Assembly (NCBI GenBank): GCA_025929895.1 | Contig: JAICPI010000015.1 | Location: 1 to 48,223, forward strand | From: Thermoleophilia bacterium | GTDB taxonomy: Bacteria > Actinomycetota > Thermoleophilia > Gaiellales > Gaiellaceae | Length of the DNA: 48,223 nucleotides | Direction of reading: 5' to 3' | Shown: positions 35,235 through 43,154 of the stretch, in pieces | How the letters are laid out: every line of letters begins with the position of its first letter | Numbering within the stretch: position 1 is the stretch's first letter | The notes under the pieces: model-generated | Told to the model about the DNA's origin: nothing | The model's input: the letters and a program-made list of their open reading frames with translations, nothing else | Database searches by the model: none | Translations under genes and position numbers: made by a program

Positions 35235-35416
35235 TCGGCTTCGGAACGGCGCGGATGCCCACCGAGCGCGCCGACGAGCAGGCGCGCCAGCGGGCCCCCG
35301 ACGATCCGCTCGAGGCGCTCGCGCGCGCTCGGGCGGCAGTGCTCCTCGTCGAGCGCTGCGCAGTGCTCGATCAGCAGGAGCGACCCTCTCGACGTGGGCG
35401 GCTCTGCGGCGGCCAT
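35231..35416 (-). CDS. Possible small protein, unknown function
   Basis: 61 residues; core LLLIEHCAALDEEHCRPSAR followed by ERLERIVGGPLARLLVGAL, a pattern with regular amphipathic helices rather than the Arg/Ser-rich noise of shadow frames. ATG 35416 has GATACG six bases upstream on the minus strand, and the stop forms a CTAG shared with the convergent gene, as in two other convergent pairs of this window. No family recognised, and the evidence is circumstantial. Confidence 0.45.
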   Translation of the reverse strand: MAAAEPPTSRGSLLLIEHCAALDEEHCRPSARERLERIVGGPLARLLVGALGGHPRRSEAD

Positions 35417-35466
35417 GCCTCTCGTATCGGCAGGTGAGGCGCGCGCACTCGATCCCTGGCCCGGGT

Positions 35467-36057
35467 CTAAAGGTGCAGGCGCCGCGAATCGAACTCGCTC
35501 GAGCCGAGGAACGACCGGAAGTCCTCGACGATCGGCTCCTCCCAGAACAGGTGCCGGACCACGCCCACTTCCGCGTCGTTGTGGAACGGCAGGTCGACGT
35601 GGCTGTGCGTCACGAGGTTCACCGAGGTCCGCGAGCAAACCGGGCAGCGAACCGCGACGCCGACGGTCCGGTCGGCGGCCGCGATCAGGAAGAACGACGA
35701 CGGATAGACCGGCCGCGGCCGCTCCTCCGGGAGGCAGAAGAATGTCCAGGGCCACTCCCCCGCCTGGATGCGCCGCGCGGCCAGGTCGCTCAACTCGACC
35801 GCGCTGTCCTCGAGCCGCGAGGTCATCAGGTTGAAGAACCGCTCACCCCCGAAGCCGAGCGGCGCCCAGTCCAGCTCGTCGTGGGTCACGAGCCCGGGAT
35901 GCTCGTCGCCGCACGCGCACGCGAAGACGACGCGGTAGACGACCGGATGCGAGGTGCCGGCGAGCGGCTCGAGCGAGCGGAACGCGGACAGCGTGACCGA
36001 CGTCTCGCCCCGCGCCGGGCACGAGAAGGCGTACCGGCTGGTCAACGCGTCGTACAT
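35467..36057 (-). CDS. Conserved-looking protein of unknown function with two Cys pairs
   Basis: 196 residues from ATG 36057 (203 from ATG 36078). Soluble, with cysteines spaced like metal knuckles: FSCPARGE near the N-terminus, VFACACGDEHPG and VAVRCPVCSRTSVNLVTHSH, plus several histidines (HSHVDLPFHND). A zinc-binding fold is plausible but unproven. ATG 36057 is preferred: GGTGG lies seven bases upstream and TATACG (36070-36075, minus) would lie between the two candidate starts as a -10. It is followed on the same strand by the small ORF at 35231-35416. Confidence 0.6.
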   Translation of the reverse strand: MYDALTSRYAFSCPARGETSVTLSAFRSLEPLAGTSHPVVYRVVFACACGDEHPGLVTHDELDWAPLGFGGERFFNLMTSRLEDSAVELSDLAARRIQAGEWPWTFFCLPEERPRPVYPSSFFLIAAADRTVGVAVRCPVCSRTSVNLVTHSHVDLPFHNDAEVGVVRHLFWEEPIVEDFRSFLGSSEFDSRRLHL

Positions 36058-36109
36058 GCTGCTACCACCCGTATACATCGGCAGCCGGACGCGAAACCCC
36101 GAGGGCCGG

Positions 36110-36631
36110 TCAGTACCGGATCAGCGAGAAGAGCGGGAAGCGCGAGAGGCGCTCCGCGCCGCCGAGGAACGTCAGGTCGATGATGAAGCAGAGGCCGACG
36201 ACCTGGCCACCCATCTGCTCGACGAGCCCGGCGATCGCCTCGACCGTGCCGCCCGTGGCGAGGACGTCGTCGTGGATGACGACCCGCGTGCCCTCGCCGA
36301 TCGCGTCGGCGTTCAGCTCGAGCGAGTTCTGCCCGTACTCGAGCGCGTAGGTCGCGCTCACCGTCTCGGGCGGCAGCTTCCCCGGCCGGCGCGCCGGGAT
36401 GAACCCGACGCCGGCCTCGCTCGCGAGCGCGGCGCCGAGGATGAACCCGCGGGCCTCCGCTCCGAGCACGAGGTCGGGATCCTGCTCGCGCGTCCAGGAG
36501 GCGAGGTCCGAGATCGCCTGCTCGAGCGCGGACGGGTCGCGCAGGAGCGGGGAGATGTCCTTGAACCCCACTCCCGGCTCGGGCCAGTCCGGGACCTCGC
36601 GGATCTTCGACTTCAGGTCGATCGCTGCCAT
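36110..36631 (-). CDS. apt: Apt: adenine phosphoribosyltransferase
   Basis: 173 residues. PRPP-binding motif VVIHDDVLATGGTVEA (about 120-135), N-terminal KSKIREVPDWPEPGVGFKDI and LVLGAEARGFILGAALA are typical of Apt. It salvages adenine to AMP using PRPP. ATG 36631 overlaps the merR stop as TGATG, making it the last gene of the rsiG-FHA-merR-apt operon. Confidence 0.94.
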   Translation of the reverse strand: MAAIDLKSKIREVPDWPEPGVGFKDISPLLRDPSALEQAISDLASWTREQDPDLVLGAEARGFILGAALASEAGVGFIPARRPGKLPPETVSATYALEYGQNSLELNADAIGEGTRVVIHDDVLATGGTVEAIAGLVEQMGGQVVGLCFIIDLTFLGGAERLSRFPLFSLIRY

Positions 36632-37323
36632 CAGCGCGCGGCGAACTCTCGCAGATCGCGCACGAGCAGGAGCTGGGCGAGCTCCTGCGCCGCGTCTGCG
36701 AGCGCCTCGAGCTCGCGCAGGCCCTCCTGGCGTCGCTCGGGGTTCCGCGAGCGGAGCGCCGGCGCCACGACCGCCTCGAGCAGGCTCGCCTGCCGGTCCG
36801 CGCCCGTCCGGAACGTCCGGAGGTGCCGCGCGGAGATCCCGAAGTGCGCGAGCCGCCCGCACGCGGCGGCGATCTCGGCGTCGCCCTCCGAGAAGCGCTT
36901 CTGCCGGTCCTCCCTCCGGGGCACGAGCAGCCCGAACTCCTCGAGCTCGTGCGCGAGCTCGTGCGGGATGCCCGCCCGGTCGCAGAGGTCGTCCAGCTCG
37001 AGCGCGAAGTCGCCCTCGGCGAGCGGCTCGGCGCGCTTGCGCCGGCGCTCCTTGCCGGACGGTCGCGCGAGCTCCTGGCGGATCACGCGCAGCGGCAGGA
37101 ACTCGTCGCGCTGGAGCTCGAGGATCCGGCGCAGGCGCTCGACGTCGTCCTCGCTGAAGAGCCGGTAGCCGCCGCGGGTCCGCCGCGGCGCGAGCAGGCC
37201 CTTGTCCTCGAGGAAGCGGATCTTCGAGATCGAGATGTCGGGGAACTCGTCCTTCAGCCGGGAGCAAACCGCTCCGATCGTGAGCAGCGCGCGCTCGCCG
37301 CGTGACGTCTGAGTCGCGCTCAT
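36631..37323 (-). CDS. MerR-family regulator, FtsR-like
   Basis: 230 residues. The N-terminal winged helix-turn-helix (about 12-85) has TIGAVCSRLKDEFPDISISK, IRFLEDKGLLAPRRTRGGYR and LFSEDDVERLRRI. The rest is helical (DLCDRAGIPHELAHELEEFG and later Arg/Ala/Leu-rich helices). Actinobacterial MerR proteins encoded next to a GarA/OdhI-type FHA protein include FtsR, an activator of ftsZ; the same pairing here supports a growth or division role. ATG 37323 overlaps the FHA stop as ATGA. No effector-binding cysteines are evident. Confidence 0.82.
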   Translation of the reverse strand: MSATQTSRGERALLTIGAVCSRLKDEFPDISISKIRFLEDKGLLAPRRTRGGYRLFSEDDVERLRRILELQRDEFLPLRVIRQELARPSGKERRRKRAEPLAEGDFALELDDLCDRAGIPHELAHELEEFGLLVPRREDRQKRFSEGDAEIAAACGRLAHFGISARHLRTFRTGADRQASLLEAVVAPALRSRNPERRQEGLRELEALADAAQELAQLLLVRDLREFAAR

Positions 37324-37778
37324 CGCAGGAGGATGGTCAGGCGGTACTTGCCGATCTGGATCTCGTCGCCGTCCTCGAGCTCGGCCGACTCGACGCGCTT
37401 CTTGTTCACGAAGGTGCCGTTCAGGCTGCCTTCGTCCGCGATCGAGAACGCCTCCCCGCTCCGGGCGAGCACGGCGTGCTTGCGCGAGACCGTGACGTCG
37501 TCCAGGAAGATCTCGCAGTCCGGCGAGCGGCCGATCGTGACGCGTTCCTGCTCGAGGGGGAACGTCTCCCCCGCCCGGCCGCCGCCCGCGCGGACGATCA
37601 GCGCCGGCCCGTCGACGCCCTCGGGCAGGCCGAGACCTTCGTCCTCCGACTCCTCGGGCGTGAAGCTCATCGTCGCCTCGCTCTCGTCGGGCTTGACGAG
37701 ATGTGCCCCGCAGCGCGCGCAGTAGTTCGCGGCTTCGGGGTTCTGGAAGCCGCACTCGGGACAGTAGACGTGACTCAA
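37320..37778 (-). CDS. FHA-domain protein with N-terminal zinc ribbon (GarA/OdhI-like)
   Basis: 152 residues. A zinc ribbon (CPECGFQN and CARCG, residues 6-24), an acidic Ser/Thr-containing linker (about 30-50) that could hold a kinase phosphosite, then an FHA domain (about 58-150) with GRSPDCEI, VSRKHAVL and SLNGTFVNKKRV. GarA-type proteins bind phosphothreonine and switch TCA-cycle and glutamate enzymes. TTG 37778 is the start: it overlaps the preceding stop as TTGA and places the ribbon at the very N-terminus. Confidence 0.88.
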   Translation of the reverse strand: MSHVYCPECGFQNPEAANYCARCGAHLVKPDESEATMSFTPEESEDEGLGLPEGVDGPALIVRAGGGRAGETFPLEQERVTIGRSPDCEIFLDDVTVSRKHAVLARSGEAFSIADEGSLNGTFVNKKRVESAELEDGDEIQIGKYRLTILLR

Positions 37779-38032
37779 ACCCCGGAGTCCTTGGTGGCCG
37801 GCGCGCCCTTCTGGGAGAGGATGTCGGTGAGCGTGTCCATGTCGGTGAGCGGCGCGTCCCCCGCCTCGACCGACCGGCGCAACCTGGCGGTCCGCTCCGC
37901 CCGGAGGATGTCGATGCGCCCCTGGAGCAACCGGCGCCGGTACGAGATGTCGCTCTCCTCCTTCTCGAGCTCCTCGATCAGGTTCCGGAGCTCCTCGTCG
38001 GAGAGCTGTGCGAGATCGGGAAGGGGTTCCAT
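37775..38032 (-). CDS. rsiG: RsiG-like c-di-GMP-binding anti-sigma factor (short, single-motif form)
   Basis: 85 residues, almost entirely helical. Residues 26-41 (ESDISYRRRLLQGRID) match the published RsiG signature E(X)3S(X)2R(X)3Q(X)3D at every position: E26, S30, R33, Q37, D41. In Streptomyces, RsiG with two such motifs binds c-di-GMP and holds the sigma factor WhiG; deep-branching actinobacteria such as Rubrobacter have a single-motif form that works as a homodimer. Length and the single motif here fit the latter. It heads an operon with an FHA protein, an FtsR-like MerR and apt. ATG 38032 has TAAAAG six bases upstream. The partner sigma factor is not identified. Confidence 0.78.
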   Translation of the reverse strand: MEPLPDLAQLSDEELRNLIEELEKEESDISYRRRLLQGRIDILRAERTARLRRSVEAGDAPLTDMDTLTDILSQKGAPATKDSGV

Positions 38033-38038
38033 GGGTCT

Positions 38039-38044
38039 CTTTTA
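38039..38044 (-). promoter_or_regulatory. -10-like box TAAAAG of the rsiG operon
   Basis: On the minus strand TAAAAG ends six bases before ATG 38032, the spacing of the other leaderless units. The last base deviates from TANNNT. Confidence 0.4.
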
Positions 38045-38082
38045 CCGGTCGCCCGCCGAAGGGTCAACCAGTAGTCGAGAGT

Positions 38083-40593
38083 TCAGGCTCCAACCGGGGT
38101 TTCCTCCGTGGCCAGGATCTCCTCGACGAGCCCGCGCAGCTCGCCCTGGAGCTCGCGCGACTCCTGCTCGTCGCGGCCCTCGGCATAGAGGTGGACGACG
38201 GGCTCGTCCGGGTCCGGCAGCACCTGCGCCCAGCCGCGCTCGTCGTAGACCTTGATCCCGTCGGTCAGGTCGAGCCGGCGGCCCTCGAGCCGCTCGTGGA
38301 GGACGCGCATCACGGTTCCCTTCTGTGACCACGGGCAGGGGATCCGCTCGTGCACGAGCGCGCTCTGCGGCAGTGACGCCACGAGCTCCGAGAGCGGCCG
38401 CTCGACCGGGGCGAGCAGCTCGAGCAGCTTGACGAGGCTCGCCATCCCGTCGTAGCCCGGCAGGAAGTCGGGGAAGACGTAGCCGCCGCCGACGGCGCCC
38501 GCGAAGATGAAGTCGTCGCCGGAGGCCGCCTTCGTCAGCTCCGCGAGCGACGCGGGCGTCCGCACGATCTCGAGCCCGCTGCCGTCGAGCAGGTGCTCGA
38601 CCTGGCTCGTCACGGTCACGGGGAACGCGAGCTTCCCGCGCTTGCCGTCGGAGCCGATCAGGCGCAGGAAGAGCAGGAGCGCGCGGTCGAGCGGGATCTC
38701 CTCCCCACGCTCGTCGATCAGGTGCAGCCGCTCCGCGCCGCGGTCGAAGACGACGCCGAGGTCCGCTCCGAACGGGCTCACGAGCCGGGTCGTCTGCGCG
38801 ACGAGCTCGGGGACGTCGATCGGCTGGTCGTCGCGCTCGGTCGAGAACGCGTGCGCGGCGACCGCCTCCACGCCGAGCGGCCCGAGGACGAGCGGGAGCA
38901 CGAACGAGGCGGCGGAGTACCCGTAGTCGACGACGACGCGGAAGCCCCGGGCACGAACGGCGCCGGCGTCGACGGAGGCGAGCAGGTCCTGGGCGTAGCT
39001 CTCGCGCACGCGCACGGGGTACGTGATCGAGCCGACCTCGTTGTAGCCGACCCGCCGGAGCTCGCCGCGCGTGTAGTGCTTCTCGATCTCCTTCTGGAGC
39101 GCCGGCGTCAGCGAGATACCGGGCGGCTCGTGGAACTGGATCCGCACGACCTCCGGGTCGGTCGGGTGCGTCGTCACGTGGACGCCGGCGGCGAACGCCT
39201 CCATCTTCAGCATGTGCCGGTTGACCGCCGCGGGGAGGACTCGCAGGTCCGCGACGTCGACGCCGGCCGCGGTCAGTCCGGTGATGACCGCCCGCTTGAT
39301 CATCCGGCACGCCGGCGCGGCGTCGCGGCTCGCGACGACGCGGGAACCCTTCCGCAGCGCCGTGCCGAGCGCGGTCGCGAGGCGGATCGCCACCTCGGGC
39401 GTCAGGTCGACGTTGACGCGCCCGGAGACGCCCCACTGGTCGAACAGCCGCGAGGAGACGCGCGACTCCCAGATCAGGCTCTCGTGGATGAGCGCGCCCG
39501 ACTCGATCTCCTTGTACGGGTAGACGCGTACGCCGGGCTGCAGGACGCTCTCCTCGCCGATCGTCACCTCGTCGCCGACGGCGACGCCCTCGCCGATCTG
39601 CACGTGCGAGCGGATGTCGCACGACCGGCCCACGATCGCGCCCTCGATCAGCGCGGCCCGGCCGACGTGCGTGCCGGTGTCGATCACGCAGCGCGCCGTG
39701 CGCGCGTTCTCGCGCAGCGTCACGCTCGCGTTCAGGACCGAGTACGCGCCGACGGTCGCCTCCGGGAGGATCCGGCAGTAGTTGCCGACGAACGCGGGCC
39801 CCTCGATCGCGTTCAGGTCGTGCAGGTCGACGCCCTCGCCGATCCAGACGTTGCCGCGGAGGCGGATGCCGGGCACGTTCAGCCGCACGCGCTCGTCGAG
39901 CGCGTCGACGTTCGCCTGGCGGTACTGGTCGAGGTTGCCGATGTCCTGCCAGTACCCGTCGAAGACGTGGCCGTACAGGGGCCGACCCATCTCGAGCAGG
40001 AGCGGGAAGAGCTCCTTCGAGAAGTCGTAGGGCCGATCGTCGGGGATGTGCGTCAGCACCTCGGGCTCGAGCACGTAGATGCCGGTGTTGATCGTGTCGG
40101 AGAACACCTGCCCCCACGACGGCTTCTCGAGGAACCGCTCGATGCGCCCGTCCTCGTCGGTGACGACGATCCCGAACTCGAGCGGGTTGTCGACCGACTT
40201 CAGGCCGATCGTGACCGCGGCGCCCTGCTCGCGGTGCGCCTCGAGCATGCGCGTCAGGTCGACGTCGCACAGCGCGTCGCCCGAGATGACCAGCACGGGC
40301 TCGTCGAGCCGCCTCGTCGCCAGCCCGACCGACCCGGCCGTGCCCAGCGGGGTCTCCTCGACCGAGTACTGGATCTCGAGGCCGAGCGACTCGCCGTCGC
40401 CGAAGTACGAGCGGATCGCCTGCGGCAGGAACGCGACAGTGACGATCACGTCGGTGAGCCCGTGGTGCCTGAGCAGGTCGAGGATGTGCTCCATGCACGG
40501 CTTGCCGACGATCGGGACCATCGGTTTCGGCTGGTTCGAGGTCAACGGGCGCAGCCGCGTGCCCTCGCCGCCGGCCATCACGATCGCCCTCAC
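38083..40593 (-). CDS. Sugar-phosphate nucleotidyltransferase / degenerate phosphohexomutase fusion
   Basis: 836 residues. Residues 1 to about 235 form a nucleotidyltransferase ([40 protein letters not shown]) of the mannose-1-phosphate guanylyltransferase type. Residues about 250-370 are hexapeptide repeats ([20 protein letters not shown]). From about 385 there is a phosphomannomutase fold whose active site is altered: TASHNP becomes TTHPTDP, the DGDGDR metal loop becomes FDRGAER, and the GGExSGH loop becomes GAVGGGY. NDP-sugar formation is likely, mutase activity unlikely. GTG 40593 overlaps the pgsA stop as GTGA. Confidence 0.85.
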   Translation of the reverse strand: MRAIVMAGGEGTRLRPLTSNQPKPMVPIVGKPCMEHILDLLRHHGLTDVIVTVAFLPQAIRSYFGDGESLGLEIQYSVEETPLGTAGSVGLATRRLDEPVLVISGDALCDVDLTRMLEAHREQGAAVTIGLKSVDNPLEFGIVVTDEDGRIERFLEKPSWGQVFSDTINTGIYVLEPEVLTHIPDDRPYDFSKELFPLLLEMGRPLYGHVFDGYWQDIGNLDQYRQANVDALDERVRLNVPGIRLRGNVWIGEGVDLHDLNAIEGPAFVGNYCRILPEATVGAYSVLNASVTLRENARTARCVIDTGTHVGRAALIEGAIVGRSCDIRSHVQIGEGVAVGDEVTIGEESVLQPGVRVYPYKEIESGALIHESLIWESRVSSRLFDQWGVSGRVNVDLTPEVAIRLATALGTALRKGSRVVASRDAAPACRMIKRAVITGLTAAGVDVADLRVLPAAVNRHMLKMEAFAAGVHVTTHPTDPEVVRIQFHEPPGISLTPALQKEIEKHYTRGELRRVGYNEVGSITYPVRVRESYAQDLLASVDAGAVRARGFRVVVDYGYSAASFVLPLVLGPLGVEAVAAHAFSTERDDQPIDVPELVAQTTRLVSPFGADLGVVFDRGAERLHLIDERGEEIPLDRALLLFLRLIGSDGKRGKLAFPVTVTSQVEHLLDGSGLEIVRTPASLAELTKAASGDDFIFAGAVGGGYVFPDFLPGYDGMASLVKLLELLAPVERPLSELVASLPQSALVHERIPCPWSQKGTVMRVLHERLEGRRLDLTDGIKVYDERGWAQVLPDPDEPVVHLYAEGRDEQESRELQGELRGLVEEILATEETPVGA

Positions 40594-41141
40594 GTCCGCA
40601 CCTCGCTCCGCGCCCCGAGCACGTACTGGAGCGCCGCGACGAGCGCGAGCGCGACGCCCGCCCAGAAGAGCCAGAGCGGCCAGTCGGTGCCCGCACGCGT
40701 GACCATCGTCAGCGCGAGCGCCGCGTAGAGCACCCAGGTCGCCGCCTTGCCCAGGAAGTTCACCTCGAAGTCGTAGCCCCTCGGCACGACCAGCCTGTAC
40801 CCGCCGAGCAGGAGGATATCCCGGGCGAGGATCACGACCACCGCCGCCAGCGGGAGGCGGTTCTCGACCCAGAGCAGGACCACGGCCGCGTCGATCATCA
40901 GCCGGTCGGCGAGCGGATCGGCCACCTTGCCGAACTGCGACTCGACGCGCCACCTCCGCGCGAGGAAGCCGTCCACTTGGTCGGTGATCCCGGCCGCCGC
41001 GAACACGAGTGCGGCGGGCCAGCTGTAGCCCTCGTCCGCGCCGAGCACGAGCACGACGAAGACGGGGATGAGCGCGAGCCGCAGGATCGTGAGTGCGTTC
41101 GGCAGCTGCGCCAACCCGCGCGGAACGGCGCGCGTGGCCAT
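40590..41141 (-). CDS. pgsA: CDP-alcohol phosphatidyltransferase (PgsA-like)
   Basis: 183 residues with the full CDP-OH-P motif DG(x)2AR(x)8G(x)3D(x)3D, running from DGFLARRW to DPLADRL (about residues 53-75), and four or five hydrophobic helices. It probably makes phosphatidylglycerol phosphate or a related phospholipid from CDP-diacylglycerol. ATG 41141 is chosen because TATCCT lies seven bases upstream on the minus strand; a longer reading would overlap the divergent gene. It is translationally coupled to the nucleotidyltransferase gene, an unusual pairing. Confidence 0.85.
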   Translation of the reverse strand: MATRAVPRGLAQLPNALTILRLALIPVFVVLVLGADEGYSWPAALVFAAAGITDQVDGFLARRWRVESQFGKVADPLADRLMIDAAVVLLWVENRLPLAAVVVILARDILLLGGYRLVVPRGYDFEVNFLGKAATWVLYAALALTMVTRAGTDWPLWLFWAGVALALVAALQYVLGARSEVRT

Positions 41142-41148
41142 ATCGGAG

Positions 41149-41156
41149 AGGATAGA
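41149..41156. promoter_or_regulatory. Overlapping divergent -10 elements (AGGATAGA)
   Basis: Minus strand TATCCT (41154-41149) lies seven bases before the pgsA ATG, and plus strand GATAGA (41151-41156) seven bases before the GTG of the amidohydrolase. Both start codons are separated by only 22 bases, so one 8-bp stretch appears to serve both directions. Confidence 0.5.
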
Positions 41157-41163
41157 CCCCGCC

Positions 41164-42189
41164 GTGCGGCTGCCCGGGTTCGTCAACGCGCACTCCCATG
41201 CCTTCCAGCGCCCCCTCCGCGGGCGGACGGAGGGCGGCGACTTCTGGGCGTGGCGCGAGCTGATGCTCGAAGAGGCCCGGAGCCAGACGCCCGAGCGCGT
41301 CGGCGCGCTCTACGCGCGGGTCTACGCGGAGATGCGCCGGGCGGGGTTCACGGCCGTGGGCGAGTTCCACTACCTCGGCCTCGCCGAGGCCCGGGCGGCG
41401 GCCGAGGCGGCGCGCGGGGCCGGGCTCGAGCTCGTGCTGCTCTCCGTCGCGTACGCGCGCGGCGGGATCGAGCGCTTCCGTCAGCCCTCCGTGGCGGACT
41501 ACCTCCGTGGGCTCGAGGAGCTCCGCGCCGAGGGCGTCCGCGTCGGCGTCGCCCCCCACTCGGTGCGCGCCTGCCCCGAGGACTGGCTGCGCGAGCTGGG
41601 CGCGTACGCAGAGCGCGAGGAGCTGCCGCTGCACGTGCACGCCGACGAGCAGCCGCGCGAGATCGAGGAGTGCCTCGCGGAGCACGGCGTGCGGCCGATC
41701 GAGCTGCTCGCGCGCAGCGGCTGCCTCGGGCCCCGCTCGACGGTCGTCCATGCGACGCACGCGAATGGCGACGAGCTCGACCTGCTCGGCGCGACCGGGA
41801 CGCGCGTCTGCGCCTGCCCGACGACGGAGGCCAACCTCGGCGACGGCTTCGTCCCCGTCGAGCGCCTGCTCGCGCGCGGGATCCGGCTCTGCATCGGCTC
41901 GGACTCGAACGTCCGGATCGACCCGCTCGAGGAGCTCCGCGAGCTCGAGGGGATCGCGCGCCGCCAGAGCGGACGCCGAAACGTGATCCCGGTCGAGGAG
42001 CTGCTGCGGATCGGCTCCGAGGAGGGCGCGGCCTCCCTCGGGCTCGAGTCGTGGCCCGACGTCGAGGTGGATCCCGAGCACCCGTCGCTCGAGGGCGTCG
42101 ACGAGGGCGATCTCCGAGCAGCGCTCGTCTTCGGAGCCTCCGCGGACGCCTTCGCCGCGGGGCGCCGCAGCACCCCGAGGCCGAGCTAG
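41164..42189 (+). CDS. HutF-like amidohydrolase (formimidoylglutamate deiminase type), short form
   Basis: 341 residues of the amidohydrolase superfamily. Metal ligands are in [13 protein letters not shown] (residues 8-20), [23 protein letters not shown] and [22 protein letters not shown] also fits HutF. Full HutF enzymes are about 450 residues. This one starts at the metal-binding HxH, so the N-terminal beta domain is absent, and the C-terminal part is short. HutF converts N-formimino-L-glutamate to N-formylglutamate in histidine degradation, but no other hut gene is nearby. GTG 41164 is placed by the shared promoter; an earlier in-frame start would lie inside pgsA. Its 3' end recurs twice downstream. 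Confidence 0.78.
   Translation: MRLPGFVNAHSHAFQRPLRGRTEGGDFWAWRELMLEEARSQTPERVGALYARVYAEMRRAGFTAVGEFHYLGLAEARAAAEAARGAGLELVLLSVAYARGGIERFRQPSVADYLRGLEELRAEGVRVGVAPHSVRACPEDWLRELGAYAEREELPLHVHADEQPREIEECLAEHGVRPIELLARSGCLGPRSTVVHATHANGDELDLLGATGTRVCACPTTEANLGDGFVPVERLLARGIRLCIGSDSNVRIDPLEELRELEGIARRQSGRRNVIPVEELLRIGSEEGAASLGLESWPDVEVDPEHPSLEGVDEGDLRAALVFGASADAFAAGRRSTPRPS
42118..42186 (+). repeat. Copy A of the hutF-tail repeat (native 3' end)
   Basis: The last codons of the amidohydrolase gene ([23 protein letters not shown]) recur in two pieces downstream. Bases 42118-42156 match copy B at 32 of 39 positions, and bases 42148-42186 match copy C at 37 of 39. The segment also folds as GGGG-C-GC/GC-A-CCCC. 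Confidence 0.8.
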
Positions 42190-42216
42190 CTGATCTCGGA
42201 GGCGCAGGGGGTGGCG

Positions 42217-42222
42217 TACCAT
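42217..42222 (+). promoter_or_regulatory. -10 box TACCAT of methyltransferase 1
   Basis: TACCAT lies 14 bases before ATG 42237, a slightly longer distance than at other units, giving a leader of about seven bases. Confidence 0.45.
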
Positions 42223-42236
42223 GCCTTGTCCTCGTC

Positions 42237-43013
42237 ATGGCCACTACGTCTTCCCCAGCTCGCTCCGGCGGGGCTGTCGCGTACGGGCGCAAGCTCAACG
42301 GCCTCGAACGAGTGCTTCGACGGTTCGGCCCCTCGCGGGAGCAGGTCGATGCCGTGCTGGACGAAGTTCGCCTGAAGCTCGACACGTTCCCGTATCGCCT
42401 GTATCAGCCGATGCCGTGGCTCGGGCTTCAGGGAGCGGCCCGCGACAGAGCGACGGCGTCCCGTTTCGAGGCGATGCTTCCGGTGATCGAGCGAACGGCC
42501 TCGGAAGACGCCGTCGATGTCGGCTGCAACCTCGGGTGGTACGTCGTGAGCCTCGCGGAACGGGGCATCCAGACGATCGGGATCGAGGAGAGCCCGCCCG
42601 CCTATCGCTCGGCGCTGCTCGCCGTCAAACGCAGCGGAGCGTCGAACGCCGGCATCCTCGCGATGAGGGTCACGCCCGAGACGGCATCGCTGGTCCCAAG
42701 CGTGGACGCCATGCTGCTGCTGTCGGTCTGGCATCACTTCGTCCGTAGCTTCGGCCTCTCGGGGGCGACCGACATGCTCGAGACCGTGTGGTCGCGCACG
42801 CGCCGCGTCCTGTTCTTCGAGACCGGCGAGGACGAGATGGGCATCGAGTTCGGCCTGCCCGCGTTCTTGCCCGACGCACGAACCTGGCTCACCGGCTATC
42901 TCGAGAGCACGTGCGAACGGTCCGAGGTCCTCCACCTCGGCCTCCACGACGCCTTCGACGCGGCCGCACGCCCATGCCGCCGGAACCTCTTCGCGGTCGT
43001 CCGCGCGAACTGA
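42237..43013 (+). CDS. Class I SAM-dependent methyltransferase 1 (accessory)
   Basis: 258 residues. SAM-binding motif I is AVDVGCNLGWYVVSLAERG (about 98-116), followed by TIGIEESPPAYRSALL (motif II region) and AMLLLSVWHHFVRSFG (motif IV-like). A 70-residue helical N-terminus precedes it. The substrate is unknown. Codon use differs from its neighbours: TAT, CAT and GAT are common here (for example in FPYRLYQ, AYRS and VWHHF), where flanking genes use almost only TAC, CAC and GAC. This suggests recent acquisition. The gene is followed immediately by a fragment of a hutF 3' end. Confidence 0.78.
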   Translation: MATTSSPARSGGAVAYGRKLNGLERVLRRFGPSREQVDAVLDEVRLKLDTFPYRLYQPMPWLGLQGAARDRATASRFEAMLPVIERTASEDAVDVGCNLGWYVVSLAERGIQTIGIEESPPAYRSALLAVKRSGASNAGILAMRVTPETASLVPSVDAMLLLSVWHHFVRSFGLSGATDMLETVWSRTRRVLFFETGEDEMGIEFGLPAFLPDARTWLTGYLESTCERSEVLHLGLHDAFDAAARPCRRNLFAVVRAN

Positions 43014-43022
43014 CCCCTGACC

Positions 43023-43079
43023 GCGGCCCTCGTCCTCGGGGCGTCGACGGACGCCTTCGCCCAGCGAGAGCAGCTCTGA
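43023..43079 (+). pseudogene. Copy B: remnant of a diverged hutF 3' end
   Basis: In frame it reads AALVLGASTDAFAQREQL then TGA, against [18 protein letters not shown] in the intact gene. Of seven base differences in 39, five are synonymous third-position changes. That pattern means it descends from a functional but diverged hutF gene, not from a simple copy of the neighbouring one. It begins about 10 bases after the methyltransferase 1 stop. Confidence 0.7.
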
Positions 43080-43154
43080 TCCGGCGGGAGAGCCGTCGTC
43101 GACGGTCCCGCTCGGTCAGGATTGCGCGGCGATGGCCGCGTCCACACCAGTTAA

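Noticed and set aside
34753-36183. Long plus-strand open frame starting at the AT-rich tract (LNYSQIAARTFFDLLNRDG)
   Set aside because: The first residues look protein-like, but the frame runs through the strong terminator and into the antisense of clear minus-strand genes; no promoter-start geometry supports it.
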